Part shown: positions 27,835 through 37,061 of the stretch, piece after piece
How the letters are laid out: each line of letters begins with the position of its first letter
How positions within the stretch are numbered: the first letter of the stretch is position 1
Origin: an uncultured Oligella sp.
Lineage (GTDB): Bacteria; Pseudomonadota; Gammaproteobacteria; Burkholderiales; Burkholderiaceae_B
Assembly: GCA_947632105.1 (NCBI GenBank)
Contig: CANROD010000003.1
Coordinates: 25,069-89,068 of the forward strand
Length of the DNA stretch: 64,000 nt
Reading direction: 5' to 3'
The notes under the pieces: model-generated
The model's database searches: none
Seen by the model: only the letters and a program-made list of their open reading frames with translations
What the model was told of the DNA's origin: nothing
Position numbers and translations under genes: made by a program

Positions 27835-29997
27835 ATGATTTATTCAGGACCGGCAATTACCGTACAAATGTTAGATGATGGTATTGCAGAGTTTAAATTT
27901 GACTTGAAAAATGAGTCGGTTAACAAGTTTAACCGCGTTACGTTAGATGATTTGGCCGCCGCCACTCAAGCAGTCAAAGCCGCTCCTCAAATTAAAGGCC
28001 TACTCGTCACTTCAGGTAAGAGCTTTTTTATTGTGGGTGCTGATATTACTGAATTTGGCAAAGTTTTTGCAAATGGTCGCGGCTATATCAAAGACTGGGT
28101 CATGGATATTCATCGCACCTTCAACGCCTTCGAGGACTTAGACATTCCTAAGGTAGTCGCCATTAACGGCTTTGCCCTTGGTGGTGGTTTAGAAATGTGC
28201 TTAGTTAATGACTACCGCGTGATGAGCGATAAGGCTCAAATCGGTTTACCGGAGTTAAATTTAGGTCTTATTCCTGGTTTTGGTGGCACCGTGCGTATTG
28301 CCAGAGTAGCCGGTCCAGCTAAAGGTATCGAGTGGATCAGCACTTCTCGCCCTCGCAAAGCCCAGCAAGCACTTGCTGATGGCGTCATTGATGAGGTCGC
28401 AGCACACGATAAACTAAGAGAGGTCTCTTTACTCGCCCTTAAAAAAGCCATTGCTGGTGAGATTGATTGGCAAGCCAAGCGTGCTATCAAATTACAAGCA
28501 ATCACGATACCTGAAGGTGATTCCAATCACTTCTTCAGCAATATCCGTACTGCTCTCTCTAAAAAAACTAATTCCGAGCAGTACCCAGCTAGTAAAGCGT
28601 TTTTAGATGTGATTGAAGAGTCTGCCTCAATGTCTCGTAACCAAGCAGTCGAAGTAGAGGCCAACCACTTTGCTGATGTCTGCGTTACCCCACAAGCAGA
28701 TGCGCTAATTGGTTTATTCCTATCCGACCAAATAATTAAGCGCATTGCCAAGAAAAGCTCAGCTGATGCTATCGAGGTTAAGAAAGCAGCTGTTCTTGGT
28801 GCTGGTATTATGGGAGGTGGTATTGCCTATCAAGCAGTCAGCAAAGGTACTCCAACCATCATGAAAGACATTAATCAGGAGCAACTGGATTTAGGTATTG
28901 CTGAAGCAGAAAAACAGCTTGATCGTCTACTCCAGAAGGGAAGCCTTACAGAGGACAAAAAAGTCGCTACCTTATCAATGATTCAACCACAATTAAATTA
29001 TGACGGTTTTAATGAGGTAGATATCGTCATCGAAGCAGTGACTGAAAACATTAAGGTGAAACAGATTGTTTTGACTGAGGCAGAAAAGGAGATCCGTGAC
29101 GATGCCATTTTAGCTTCAAACACCTCAACCATTTCTATTACTGAACTAGCTAAAAGCCTGCAACGCCCAGCTAACTTTGTCGGTATGCACTTCTTTAACC
29201 CTGTCCCGCTCATGCCATTAGTCGAGGTTATTCGCGGCAAGGAAAGCTCTGCGGCAGCTGTTTCAACAGCCGTTGCTTTAGCAGTCAAAATGGGCAAATC
29301 ACCCATTGTTGTTGAGGACTGCCCAGGATTCCTAGTGAACCGTGTACTCTTCCCTTACTTTGACGCCTTTGACTTACTACTCAAAGAAGGTGCGTGTATT
29401 CAGAAAATTGACCAAGTGATGGAAGACTTCGGTTGGCCTATGGGTCCTGCTTATTTATCAGATGTGATTGGCTTGGATACTTGCGTCCATGCCTCTGATG
29501 TTTTAGCAGAGGGTTTCCCTGACCGTATGAAGCCTGACTTTAAAGGTGCTACGAAGGTTTTATTTGAAGCCAATCGCTTCGGCCAGAAAAATGGTCTGGG
29601 CTTCTACAAGTATGAGGCTGATGAAAGCGGCCGTAAACGCAAAGCCTTTGACCAAGACATTAAGGAACTACTAGCAGCTCACGTTGACGCAGCAGACGGC
29701 CCAGGTTCTGTTGAGTTTTCGGCTGAGGAGATTAGAGATCGACTCATGCTAACAATGTGCAATGAAGTCGCGCGTTGTATTGATGAGAAAATTGTCTCTA
29801 GCCCTGATGAAGCAGACATGGCCCTAAATATGGGTCTTGGCTTCCCGAAATTCCGTGGTGGTGCTTTACGCTACATCGATCAGATAGGATTGAATGACTA
29901 TATCGCTCTCTGCAATCGCTACGCACACTTAGGAAAAGCTTATGAAGCTCCGCAAATTCTACATGACATGGCAGTTAAAGGTGAGACCTTCTTTTAG
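27835..29997 (+). CDS. fadB: fatty-acid oxidation complex alpha subunit (enoyl-CoA hydratase / 3-hydroxyacyl-CoA dehydrogenase)
   Basis: A 720-aa multifunctional beta-oxidation enzyme. The N-terminal crotonase domain (1-190) has the oxyanion hole and acidic residues in GFALGGGLEMCL and GLPELNLGLIPGFGG. The dehydrogenase starts near residue 313 with AVLGAGIMGGGIAYQA and carries SNTSTISITELA and GMHFFNPVPLMPLVEVI with the catalytic His. The start MIYSGPAITV and the ESVNKFNR block match the Pseudomonas FadB type rather than FadJ. AGGAG precedes the ATG. The thiolase gene fadA, normally next in a fadBA operon, is absent; a terminator follows directly, so the thiolase must come from elsewhere. Confidence 0.94.
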   Translation: MIYSGPAITVQMLDDGIAEFKFDLKNESVNKFNRVTLDDLAAATQAVKAAPQIKGLLVTSGKSFFIVGADITEFGKVFANGRGYIKDWVMDIHRTFNAFEDLDIPKVVAINGFALGGGLEMCLVNDYRVMSDKAQIGLPELNLGLIPGFGGTVRIARVAGPAKGIEWISTSRPRKAQQALADGVIDEVAAHDKLREVSLLALKKAIAGEIDWQAKRAIKLQAITIPEGDSNHFFSNIRTALSKKTNSEQYPASKAFLDVIEESASMSRNQAVEVEANHFADVCVTPQADALIGLFLSDQIIKRIAKKSSADAIEVKKAAVLGAGIMGGGIAYQAVSKGTPTIMKDINQEQLDLGIAEAEKQLDRLLQKGSLTEDKKVATLSMIQPQLNYDGFNEVDIVIEAVTENIKVKQIVLTEAEKEIRDDAILASNTSTISITELAKSLQRPANFVGMHFFNPVPLMPLVEVIRGKESSAAAVSTAVALAVKMGKSPIVVEDCPGFLVNRVLFPYFDAFDLLLKEGACIQKIDQVMEDFGWPMGPAYLSDVIGLDTCVHASDVLAEGFPDRMKPDFKGATKVLFEANRFGQKNGLGFYKYEADESGRKRKAFDQDIKELLAAHVDAADGPGSVEFSAEEIRDRLMLTMCNEVARCIDEKIVSSPDEADMALNMGLGFPKFRGGALRYIDQIGLNDYIALCNRYAHLGKAYEAPQILHDMAVKGETFF

Positions 29998-30023
29998 TTA
30001 TCACTAATCAAGTTCATCTAAAT

Positions 30024-30056
30024 AATAAAAGCCGTTTTTTATAAACGGCTTTTATT
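30024..30056. terminator. bidirectional terminator after fadB
   Basis: A 14-bp stem, AATAAAAGCCGTTT (30024-30037) and AAACGGCTTTTATT (30043-30056), with a 5-nt loop and A/T-rich flanks on both sides. It lies between the convergent fadB and cyaY. Confidence 0.88.
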
Positions 30057-30090
30057 ACGTGATAGCTTTAGAGTCAAATTGACTATAGGC

Positions 30091-30423
30091 CTAGGGTACA
30101 GTCACCTTAAGCTCCTGACCCGCTAACTGCGTACAGAGCTCACTCAAGCGTTCATCCAAGTTAATACCGCCACGAGTATCAACCCACTTACCATCTTGGT
30201 AACCGTAGTGCCATGCACCACTAGGGGCTGCCAACCACATTTCTTGTAACGGTGACTGACTATTTAAAACGAGATGACTGGTACGATTAAAAACAATGGT
30301 CAATACCTGACCATCAAGTGTCGTATCTAAATCTAAGTCTAAATCTTCAAACCAACTCTCTGCTTGATCCTCTACTTCTGCCAAAATAGCATCTGCTAAG
30401 GCAAGGAATTCAGATTCTGTCAT
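30091..30423 (-). CDS. cyaY: frataxin-like iron donor protein CyaY
   Basis: A 110-aa bacterial frataxin that binds iron and modulates Fe-S cluster assembly with IscS. The acidic first helix (MTESEFLALADAILAEVED) and the following DLDLDTTLDGQVLTI strand form the iron-binding face. The sheet end reads SQSPLQEMWLAAPSGAWHY. The length matches the family (about 105-110). It is divergent from the lptM-lysA pair, a common arrangement in Beta- and Gammaproteobacteria. Confidence 0.95.
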   Translation of the reverse strand: MTESEFLALADAILAEVEDQAESWFEDLDLDLDTTLDGQVLTIVFNRTSHLVLNSQSPLQEMWLAAPSGAWHYGYQDGKWVDTRGGINLDERLSELCTQLAGQELKVTVP

Positions 30424-30565
30424 AATAATATATCTTCTAAATCAATTAGTTTATACAAGTAAAGCTTTTAAGATACTATAACAAAGCACCTTATCATTTA
30501 CTGATTACTTAGAATTTATGTTAATAAAATTATCTAATCAAACCAAGAACGTCCTTGAGGTTGGT

Positions 30566-30838
30566 GTGGCTACTCAGAAAAAAATACTATTAGCGTTAGG
30601 CTTGGCTTTTTTGCTCTCCGCATGCGGTCAAAAAGCACCAGTTTATCTTCCTACTGCAGAGCAACAGCGAGAGCTAGATGCACGAGATGCTCGTATCAAA
30701 GCCCGTAAAGAAGCACTTAAAAATGAGACTCCCGAGCAAAAAGCCACTCGCAAAGCCCGTATTGAATACGGTCGTCAGCAAGCAGAAGAGTACCGCAAGT
30801 CTCAAGAGTCCCTAGAAAACAACTCTTCTCAAAATTAA
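30566..30838 (+). CDS. lptM: LptM-like small lipoprotein
   Basis: A small outer-membrane lipoprotein. From the GTG at 30566 it has 90 aa with a 20-residue lipoprotein signal peptide ending in the lipobox LLSAC, then CGQKAPVYLP, the conserved start of LptM (YifL). In E. coli LptM helps LptD mature in the LPS export complex. The rest is a highly charged helix rich in Arg, Lys, Glu and Gln. I prefer the GTG because GAGG lies 5 nt upstream and the signal then has normal length; an ATG at 30518 would add 16 residues before the signal. It sits just upstream of lysA, as LptM usually does. Confidence 0.82.
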   Translation: MATQKKILLALGLAFLLSACGQKAPVYLPTAEQQRELDARDARIKARKEALKNETPEQKATRKARIEYGRQQAEEYRKSQESLENNSSQN

Positions 30839-30859
30839 TGACGTTTTTTTTTAAAAACT

Positions 30860-32170
30860 ATGACCAATCTTTCAGCTAACACAAACACCATAACCCCTGT
30901 CGGCCAACCGCACTTTTACTACCAAGAACAGGCTTTATTTGTCGAGCAGCTATCAGTACAAGCGCTAGCCAAGGAGTACGGCACACCACTATTTATCTAT
31001 TCTAAAGCCGCCCTCAAAGCAGCTTGGGATCGTTATCAAGAGGCCGTAGGCGATCGTGACGTATTGATTTGTTATGCAATGAAGGCCAATTCAAACTTGG
31101 CTATTTTACATTTATTTGCCCAATGGGGCGCTGGTTTTGATATCGTCTCTGGTGGCGAATTAGCCCGTGCACTCAAGGCTGGCGCAGACCCTCAAAAAGT
31201 CATTTTCTCCGGTGTTGGTAAACAGGCCTGGGAAATCAAAGCGGCACTTGAAGCTAATATCAAATGCTTTAACGTCGAGTCTATTCCTGAGCTCACTCTG
31301 ATTCAAGATATTGCTCAAGCGATTGATAAAAAAGCAGCTATTTCCTTACGAGTTAATCCTGATGTCGACGCTAAGACACATCCTTACATTTCAACCGGCT
31401 TAAAAGACAATAAATTTGGTATTGCCATGGAGGACGCTTTAGCAACTTACGTGCACGCCAGCACCTTGTCACATATCGAGATTGTCGGTTTAGACTGTCA
31501 TATCGGATCGCAAATCACTCAGCTTGAACCTTATTACGATGCCCTAGAGCGCTTACTAACACTGATGGATCAGCTACGTAGCAAAGGGATTGAGCTTAAG
31601 CATTTAGACATTGGTGGTGGCCTAGGCATACGTTACCAAAATGAAACACTCCCTCACCCTCGCGATCTCATCAATCCGACACTACAAGCCCTCGCTGAGC
31701 GTGGCTATGGTGATTTACAACTCGCTCTTGAGCCTGGACGTTCCTTGGTTGGTAATAGTGGCATATTAGTCACTGAGGTGCTCTTTTTAAAGGACGGTGA
31801 AACTAAAAACTTCGCCATTGTTGATGCGGCGATGAATGATCTGATTCGTCCAACTTTATATGATGCTTATCATGGTGCGCTTGCTGTAGAAGCCAGAGAT
31901 GGCAACACTAAACGCTATGACATCGTAGGCCCTATTTGTGAAAGTGGTGACTGGTTAGCCAAAGACCGTGACTTTGCTCTTGAGACTGGCGATCTGATTG
32001 CCATTGAGTCTACCGGCGCCTATGGTTTTGTGATGAGTGGCCAGTACAACACTCGCCCTCGCGCAGCTGAGATACTAGTCGATGGTGAGCAATGCTTCAT
32101 CATCCGTCATCGTGAAACAATTGAAGAGCTGTTTGAGCACGAAGTCATTCCTAACACTAGCAACTCTTAA
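30860..32170 (+). CDS. lysA: diaminopimelate decarboxylase
   Basis: The last enzyme of lysine synthesis, a fold III PLP enzyme of 436 aa. The PLP lysine is in ICYAMKANSN near residue 76. HIGSQI, LDIGGGLGIRY and EPGRSLVGNSG line the phosphate and substrate site. The second active-site Cys is in VGPICESGDWLA. It is 21 bp downstream of lptM and probably cotranscribed with it. The ATG begins a stretch (residues 1-25) that is longer than in some homologues but contains no better start. Confidence 0.96.
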   Translation: MTNLSANTNTITPVGQPHFYYQEQALFVEQLSVQALAKEYGTPLFIYSKAALKAAWDRYQEAVGDRDVLICYAMKANSNLAILHLFAQWGAGFDIVSGGELARALKAGADPQKVIFSGVGKQAWEIKAALEANIKCFNVESIPELTLIQDIAQAIDKKAAISLRVNPDVDAKTHPYISTGLKDNKFGIAMEDALATYVHASTLSHIEIVGLDCHIGSQITQLEPYYDALERLLTLMDQLRSKGIELKHLDIGGGLGIRYQNETLPHPRDLINPTLQALAERGYGDLQLALEPGRSLVGNSGILVTEVLFLKDGETKNFAIVDAAMNDLIRPTLYDAYHGALAVEARDGNTKRYDIVGPICESGDWLAKDRDFALETGDLIAIESTGAYGFVMSGQYNTRPRAAEILVDGEQCFIIRHRETIEELFEHEVIPNTSNS

Positions 32171-32186
32171 TAATCTACAATCCAAA

Positions 32187-32224
32187 AATAATGGCGCTGA
32201 TGATTCAATATCAGCGCCATTATT
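32187..32224. terminator. bidirectional terminator between lysA and ccsB
   Basis: A 15-bp perfect stem, AATAATGGCGCTGAT (32187-32201) and ATCAGCGCCATTATT (32210-32224), with an 8-nt loop and A/T-rich flanks, between two convergent genes. Confidence 0.9.
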
Positions 32225-32247
32225 AATTAAGTGGTTACTTCTAAAGC

Positions 32248-33603
32248 CTATAACTCACCATAAGAGTGTAATCCCGACAAGAAGATATTCACCCCCAAGA
32301 AGGCGAAGGTCGTTACCACTAAACCTGCCAAGGCCCAATAAGCCATAAACTGACCGCGCATCCCCTTCATCAAGCGCAAGTGCAACCAAGCAGCGTAGTT
32401 TAACCAAACAATAAATGCCCAAGTCTCTTTAGGGTCCCATTGCCAGTAGGTACCCCAAGCATCTGCGGCCCAGAATGCACCTAAAACTGTTGCCACCGTA
32501 AAAAAGGCAAAACCGATAGAGATCGCACGGTACATGATATCGTCAAGTACCTCAAAGCTAGGCAGACTCGCAGCAATTCGCTTACGAGCGACTAAAATCA
32601 ACCCTACAACAATCACACTCAGGCCAAAATAAATGAACCATAAACCATAGTCTCCGCGAGAACTAAACATCAACGGCTCAGCCACTAAAGCACCACCAAT
32701 CAGCAGTAGTGGGATCATCGGACGCCACGAAGTAGTATCACCATGCAGCTTAACCAAATAAGCAAACCCAACCATTGCTGCTAAAGCAAAGGTACCGTAA
32801 CCAACAAAGTTAGCGGGTACGTGGAGTTTCATCCACCAACTATTTAAGGCATTATTAAGTGGTTGAATTGTTGCCGCATCACGTAAGAAGGTGTACCACA
32901 GCAAGAAGGTCACTGCCGATGCAACGACTAGCATGACAAAGCCACCTAAAGCTCTCGTATTGTAACGACGCTCATAGTACAAATAGAACAACACAGTAAT
33001 TAAACAGAAAAGCACAAATACTTCATATAAATTACTCACTGGGATATGACCCATATCAAAGGCAATTAAGTGACTTTCTCGCCAACGCACCAATAGACCA
33101 ACTGAACCCAGCACAGTAGCCGACCAAGCAAAAGCAGACCCCATCCAAGCTACGTTCTTATTAACAAAACCTAGCCAATAGGCAATGGTAGACATAAAGA
33201 ACAAAGCACACATCCACAAAATAGCGGATTGTGAAGACAAGAGATACTTCAAGAAAAAGTTTGTGTCACCTCTAGATAAATCATCACCATACAGCAAGAC
33301 AGAACAAGCTGCTAACACAAAAGTAGCAATCATATACGTACGGATGGGACGCCACAGCCAACCTACCCAAACAATCGCAAGGGGCGAACAGAGTAGGATA
33401 ACTTTCTCATAGACATCCATAGAGTCAGGCCAGCCTGTCAAAAAATAAACGGCTGCTGCCATCAAACCAGCAAAATAGACGATATCAGTCCAATTAAAGC
33501 GACCTCTTAAACTCTCGGTACTAACACTCTCCGAGTTCTTTTCCCATTTAGCTGCGACTGCAGCTGCTTTTGAATCTACTAAAGTATCACTCATTTTTAA
33601 CAT
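32248..33603 (-). CDS. ccsB: cytochrome c biogenesis protein CcsB (CcsA/ResC family)
   Basis: A 451-aa polytopic protein of the system II heme-export and ligation complex. The periplasmic WWD domain reads AADAWGTYWQWDPKETWAF near residues 380-398. Flanking His residues (YAAWLHLRL; AFDMGHIP) are the expected heme ligands. About eight hydrophobic helices are present. With ResB it moves heme to the periplasm and joins it to apocytochrome c CXXCH motifs. It begins 2 bp after the resB stop, and the two cytochrome c genes' order (cytochrome c4, resB, ccsB) forms one functional unit. Confidence 0.94.
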   Translation of the reverse strand: MLKMSDTLVDSKAAAVAAKWEKNSESVSTESLRGRFNWTDIVYFAGLMAAAVYFLTGWPDSMDVYEKVILLCSPLAIVWVGWLWRPIRTYMIATFVLAACSVLLYGDDLSRGDTNFFLKYLLSSQSAILWMCALFFMSTIAYWLGFVNKNVAWMGSAFAWSATVLGSVGLLVRWRESHLIAFDMGHIPVSNLYEVFVLFCLITVLFYLYYERRYNTRALGGFVMLVVASAVTFLLWYTFLRDAATIQPLNNALNSWWMKLHVPANFVGYGTFALAAMVGFAYLVKLHGDTTSWRPMIPLLLIGGALVAEPLMFSSRGDYGLWFIYFGLSVIVVGLILVARKRIAASLPSFEVLDDIMYRAISIGFAFFTVATVLGAFWAADAWGTYWQWDPKETWAFIVWLNYAAWLHLRLMKGMRGQFMAYWALAGLVVTTFAFLGVNIFLSGLHSYGEL

Positions 33604-33605
33604 CC

Positions 33606-35732
33606 CTAACTTCTAGCTACGCCGGAGAAATCATCCTTAAATTTATTAAATTCCTTGTTGAAATCTAAGGTACGTTTGTGCGAAGTCATCGCCGCTCTAA
33701 TTGCGCTGCCACCATCATCCTGTCTATTCACCCAGAACCAAATGCGTCGATCGCGTACATAAAGCATCATAAAAATACCAATCATTAAGAAAAATGTACC
33801 TAAATAGACAATCCACTTACCAGGCGAACGTGTCGCCTGCAACACACTAGCCTGTACATGCTCAAAGGTCCTGAGCTGTAATGTCATTGGCACCGGATAA
33901 TGAGGCATATCTGATAAACCTCGAATAGCAAGATTGAGCCAGTCGGCATTGCTCTCAACCTCCTCAAAGCCATCAAATGTGAGCTCAGGATACCCAAGAT
34001 CTGCGCGCACATACTCTCTAGCCTTCATTGTACTAAAGACGATATAGTCACGCATCATGCGCTGTAATGGTTCACGCAAACTCTCCGGTACACGCTCTAC
34101 TTCAGGCAAATCCTCACCACTGATATAACGATCAAGACCATGAAAACCACTTTCCGCAAAAATATTTAATGCTGTATCAGCCATTGTAATAATGGCTGCC
34201 GTCGGTACTTCAGGACGATCCATCAGCTGAGAGTACTCAAGAGCAATACGAGTGCGAATCGACTGATCATTGATCGCTGCTCGAATTCCCATAAACTCAT
34301 CCAAAGCACCTTTTTCATCGGCAGGTAAATAGATGTAGCGGAAACCACCATTTTCCTGATCACCAATACCAAACAAATAAACTAAACCCTCTTCTAAAGG
34401 AATTGGCAACATGTAGTTTTTAAACTCCATGGCCTGATTAGCCTCGTTAGTCAAGGTATAAGCAAAGCTTGGCCCTACATTATGAATTTTCTCATTGTTT
34501 TTGCTAGCGGCACTACCGGTAACAGCCACTACTTGCTCTTGTAAAGTGCGATGCGTTTCGCCTGGCTTACTTAGATCCTCAACGTTAATCGGTGAAAACT
34601 CCGTGAGAGTCAAGCCGTACGTCTCGCCATTTTCAGAAAACTTAAGATGTACACCATTAGCTGCGCCCACCTCACCAAATACATCAAAAGGCTCTAAGCC
34701 ATTGCCCTGCATAGGTAGCGCTGTCATATATAGTCTAGAACCACCATCATCAAAACTAGACTGGTAAAGGGTCACGCCATTAATCTTGTAAGGATGATTG
34801 ACCTCAATGATGTGATTTTTAGTTTCACCGGTTTTATAATCAGTAATATCAACATCACTTGCAAAGCGCTTAGGCTGACCGTTAGTTTCATAGTACTCAA
34901 TAATAAATTTATTGAGCTTGACCTGAAATGGCATCTCCTGCATAAAGTAATTATCACCCATGCTTAACAGCGCATAGTCAGTAGCTTGACCCTCAGCAAT
35001 CAGCATATTGCCACGGAAACTTGGGTTACTCGTACCATAACGAGACTTAGAATCAACCTCCGACACAAAACGCGCTGCATCAGGAATTGGCGCCTTAAAG
35101 CCAGTCAAAATTTGTAAGCGATTTGGCAATTCACTATCTAACAGACCACCAATACAAATCACAACAATAGCCATATGAGCAAAAATAAAGCCTAGTCTAT
35201 TACTACTACCCTTTTTAGCAGCTAATAAAACAGTGTTCCCATCTACTTTTTCTTTAAACTTATAGCCGTGATGCTTTAACCATGAGCGGCCCAAAGCAAC
35301 ACCATCTTCCTGACTGAGATCTGACTCAATATCAATTTTATGAGGAAAAGCACGTAGGCTAGTTTGACGAACATACTCACGGAAGGTGCGCATATCCTTG
35401 ATCATCTTCGGTGTGTTACGAACCAGACATACCGTTGTTGAAACCACCAAAAAAGCCATAATCAATAAAAACCACCAAGTATTATAGATTTCAGCTACAT
35501 CAAACTTTTTAAATACGGAATACCAATAAGTACCAAACTTATCAATATACTGAATCTCAGTTTGACCTTGTTCCAGTACTGTCCCAATGATGGTCGCAAT
35601 AGCGATAAAAGTCAAAAGGCTAACAGCAAAGCGCATTGAACCGAGGAGCTCGTAAATATCTCTGCCTAAATTTCTTTTGCGCCTTGCGCTTTGGGTTTTA
35701 TCGTTTTGCATAAAGAAGAAAACACGCCCCAT
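33606..35732 (-). CDS. resB: cytochrome c biogenesis protein ResB (Ccs1)
   Basis: A 708-aa partner of CcsB in system II cytochrome c maturation. It has three N-terminal hydrophobic segments (about 33-55, 85-105 and 185-205), a large periplasmic domain (about 205-650) and a last helix (about 655-675), the usual ResB layout. GSMRFAVSLLTFIAIATIIG is the typical first helix. The ATG at 35732 encodes MGRVFFF before a second ATG at 35711 (MQNDKTQ). Neither has a clear ribosome binding site, so the start is uncertain by seven codons. It is coupled to ccsB (2-bp gap). Confidence 0.93.
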   Translation of the reverse strand: MGRVFFFMQNDKTQSARRKRNLGRDIYELLGSMRFAVSLLTFIAIATIIGTVLEQGQTEIQYIDKFGTYWYSVFKKFDVAEIYNTWWFLLIMAFLVVSTTVCLVRNTPKMIKDMRTFREYVRQTSLRAFPHKIDIESDLSQEDGVALGRSWLKHHGYKFKEKVDGNTVLLAAKKGSSNRLGFIFAHMAIVVICIGGLLDSELPNRLQILTGFKAPIPDAARFVSEVDSKSRYGTSNPSFRGNMLIAEGQATDYALLSMGDNYFMQEMPFQVKLNKFIIEYYETNGQPKRFASDVDITDYKTGETKNHIIEVNHPYKINGVTLYQSSFDDGGSRLYMTALPMQGNGLEPFDVFGEVGAANGVHLKFSENGETYGLTLTEFSPINVEDLSKPGETHRTLQEQVVAVTGSAASKNNEKIHNVGPSFAYTLTNEANQAMEFKNYMLPIPLEEGLVYLFGIGDQENGGFRYIYLPADEKGALDEFMGIRAAINDQSIRTRIALEYSQLMDRPEVPTAAIITMADTALNIFAESGFHGLDRYISGEDLPEVERVPESLREPLQRMMRDYIVFSTMKAREYVRADLGYPELTFDGFEEVESNADWLNLAIRGLSDMPHYPVPMTLQLRTFEHVQASVLQATRSPGKWIVYLGTFFLMIGIFMMLYVRDRRIWFWVNRQDDGGSAIRAAMTSHKRTLDFNKEFNKFKDDFSGVARS

Positions 35733-35833
35733 ACGTGGAGCGAAGGTTGAAATGGTCTAGTTAAAAAGGTAAAACTCTCATGTTGCTCATAAAATATATA
35801 CAAGACGCAACAATTGTTACGGGGTGTTTGAGT

Positions 35834-35869
35834 AAAATAAGGCCCTAGAGTTCCCTAGAGCCTTATTTT
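35834..35869 (-). terminator. terminator after cytochrome c4
   Basis: Arms AAAATAAGGCcCTAG (35834-35848) and CTAGAGCCTTATTTT (35855-35869) pair with one mismatch. It lies between the cytochrome c4 stop and the resB start, so the two genes are probably separate transcripts. Confidence 0.75.
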
Positions 35870-35922
35870 ATTTTGTATCCCATAAGAAAACTACAAGGGA
35901 TTATAGAGATTAACAGTTAAAC

Positions 35923-36630
35923 CTAGCGAATACCTGCTGCGTAATCAGCAACTGCTTTAATATCCTGACGACTCATGCGGTTTGCAATTTCAGCCATATG
36001 ATTTTCAGTACCGGCGTTATCACGTTCGCCATCAGCAAAAGCAATTAACTGCTCATGTAGATATGATGGGACCTGACCGCTCACTCGAGGATACTGACCT
36101 GGCATACCGTTACCATCAACACCATGACAAGAAGCACAGGCAGGAACATTGCGTTCAGGAATACCACCACGCCAAATCTCACGACCACGCTGTACCAACT
36201 CTTGATCGGCTGCGTTCTCAGCAATAGCCGGTTTTGTAAGCTCTAGCGTACTAACGTATAAAGCTAAGTCCTTCATTTCTTGCTCTGTCATTTGAACCAC
36301 GTTAGGCGCCATTAGCATTGCGTTTTGGTTGCGACGATGACTATAACTCTCACCCTCAATATTTTTGAAGTTTTTGAGTTGATTCAAAATATACTCATAA
36401 GACTGACCAGCGATATGTGGATAAATAGGTACCATACTCATACCAGCTGGACCATGACATGCGATACAGGTAGCAATACCACGCGCAGGATCGCCAGCCA
36501 TATATAACTGCTCACCGCGCTCAATACTAGGCTTTTCTGGACCGACAGCAGTTTGGGCTACAGCTACGCCACTAGTCAACCCTAGGGCTAAACCACAAGC
36601 CATGACGACTTTTGAAATAACGTGTTTCAT
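35923..36630 (-). CDS. diheme cytochrome c4
   Basis: A 235-aa periplasmic cytochrome with two c-type heme sites, CIACHG near residue 58 and CASCHG near residue 165. The two halves repeat the same fold (YPHIAGQSYEYILNQL and YPRVSGQVPSYLHEQL), which is the pattern of cytochrome c4. Methionine ligands are probably in the NAMLMAPNV and NHMAEIANRMS segments. A Sec signal peptide covers about residues 1-25 (GVAVAQ/T). It carries electrons to terminal oxidases. Its neighbours resB and ccsB attach its hemes, an arrangement common in Betaproteobacteria. Confidence 0.92.
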   Translation of the reverse strand: MKHVISKVVMACGLALGLTSGVAVAQTAVGPEKPSIERGEQLYMAGDPARGIATCIACHGPAGMSMVPIYPHIAGQSYEYILNQLKNFKNIEGESYSHRRNQNAMLMAPNVVQMTEQEMKDLALYVSTLELTKPAIAENAADQELVQRGREIWRGGIPERNVPACASCHGVDGNGMPGQYPRVSGQVPSYLHEQLIAFADGERDNAGTENHMAEIANRMSRQDIKAVADYAAGIR

Positions 36631-36806
36631 GAATTTCCTCTGAGACCATACCTAATGACAGATAGATGTCAATTAAATACTAAAAGTACTAATAGCGGGC
36701 TAAAGGCAATCTAAGGACAAAATGAGTATGCTTTGCCTAAAGTAGATACACAACCCGCCAAATTTAAATAAACGTTCTGTATTTTAATGCAATACAAGAC
36801 AAATAG

Positions 36807-36834
36807 TTGCAAGAAATAAGCTTTGTGGTAAATT
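36807..36834 (+). promoter_or_regulatory. extended -10 promoter upstream of engB
   Basis: TTGCAA (36807-36812), a 16-bp spacer, then TAAATT (36829-36834) preceded by TGG, an extended -10 element. The expected start, near 36841, gives a leader of about 220 nt before engB. Confidence 0.5.
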
Positions 36835-36869
36835 TTAGCAACCTTAAACGTAACTTAAAGGCCAAAACT

Positions 36870-36929
36870 ATGCATTATCGTAATTATTTACCTGAAGTTT
36901 GTCTTAGCGCAATCTCTCCCTTGCCTTAG
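36870..36929 (+). CDS. possible 19-residue small ORF or leader peptide
   Basis: An ATG at 36870 opens a 19-codon frame (MHYRNYLPEVCLSAISPLP) that ends in TAG at 36927-36929. AAAGG (36857-36861) lies 8 nt upstream, a normal ribosome-binding distance. It also lies about 30 nt past the best promoter in the spacer. No family is recognised and the length alone does not prove coding. It could be a leader peptide for engB-hemB, part of a small RNA, or chance. Confidence 0.25.
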   Translation: MHYRNYLPEVCLSAISPLP

Positions 36930-37061
36930 AAGTCGCCTTAAGGATTGAACAGACAAATTTAATAAGAATTACAACATTTTTATCATAGCTACCGTTAAAT
37001 GAGCACAAAAAGATACAATATAGTGATTCATCATAATCATTCTTATTATATACGGCTCAAT

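Larger units (their letters stand above)
36631..37061. other. 431-bp spacer between divergent cytochrome c4 and engB
   Basis: An AT-rich divergent spacer. The half nearest the cytochrome gene should hold its promoter, but I see no clear one. The plus-strand half contains a good extended -10 promoter (36807-36834) and a possible 19-codon ORF (36870-36929). After that, about 130 bp of AT-rich sequence runs to engB with no hairpin terminator. Confidence 0.5.
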
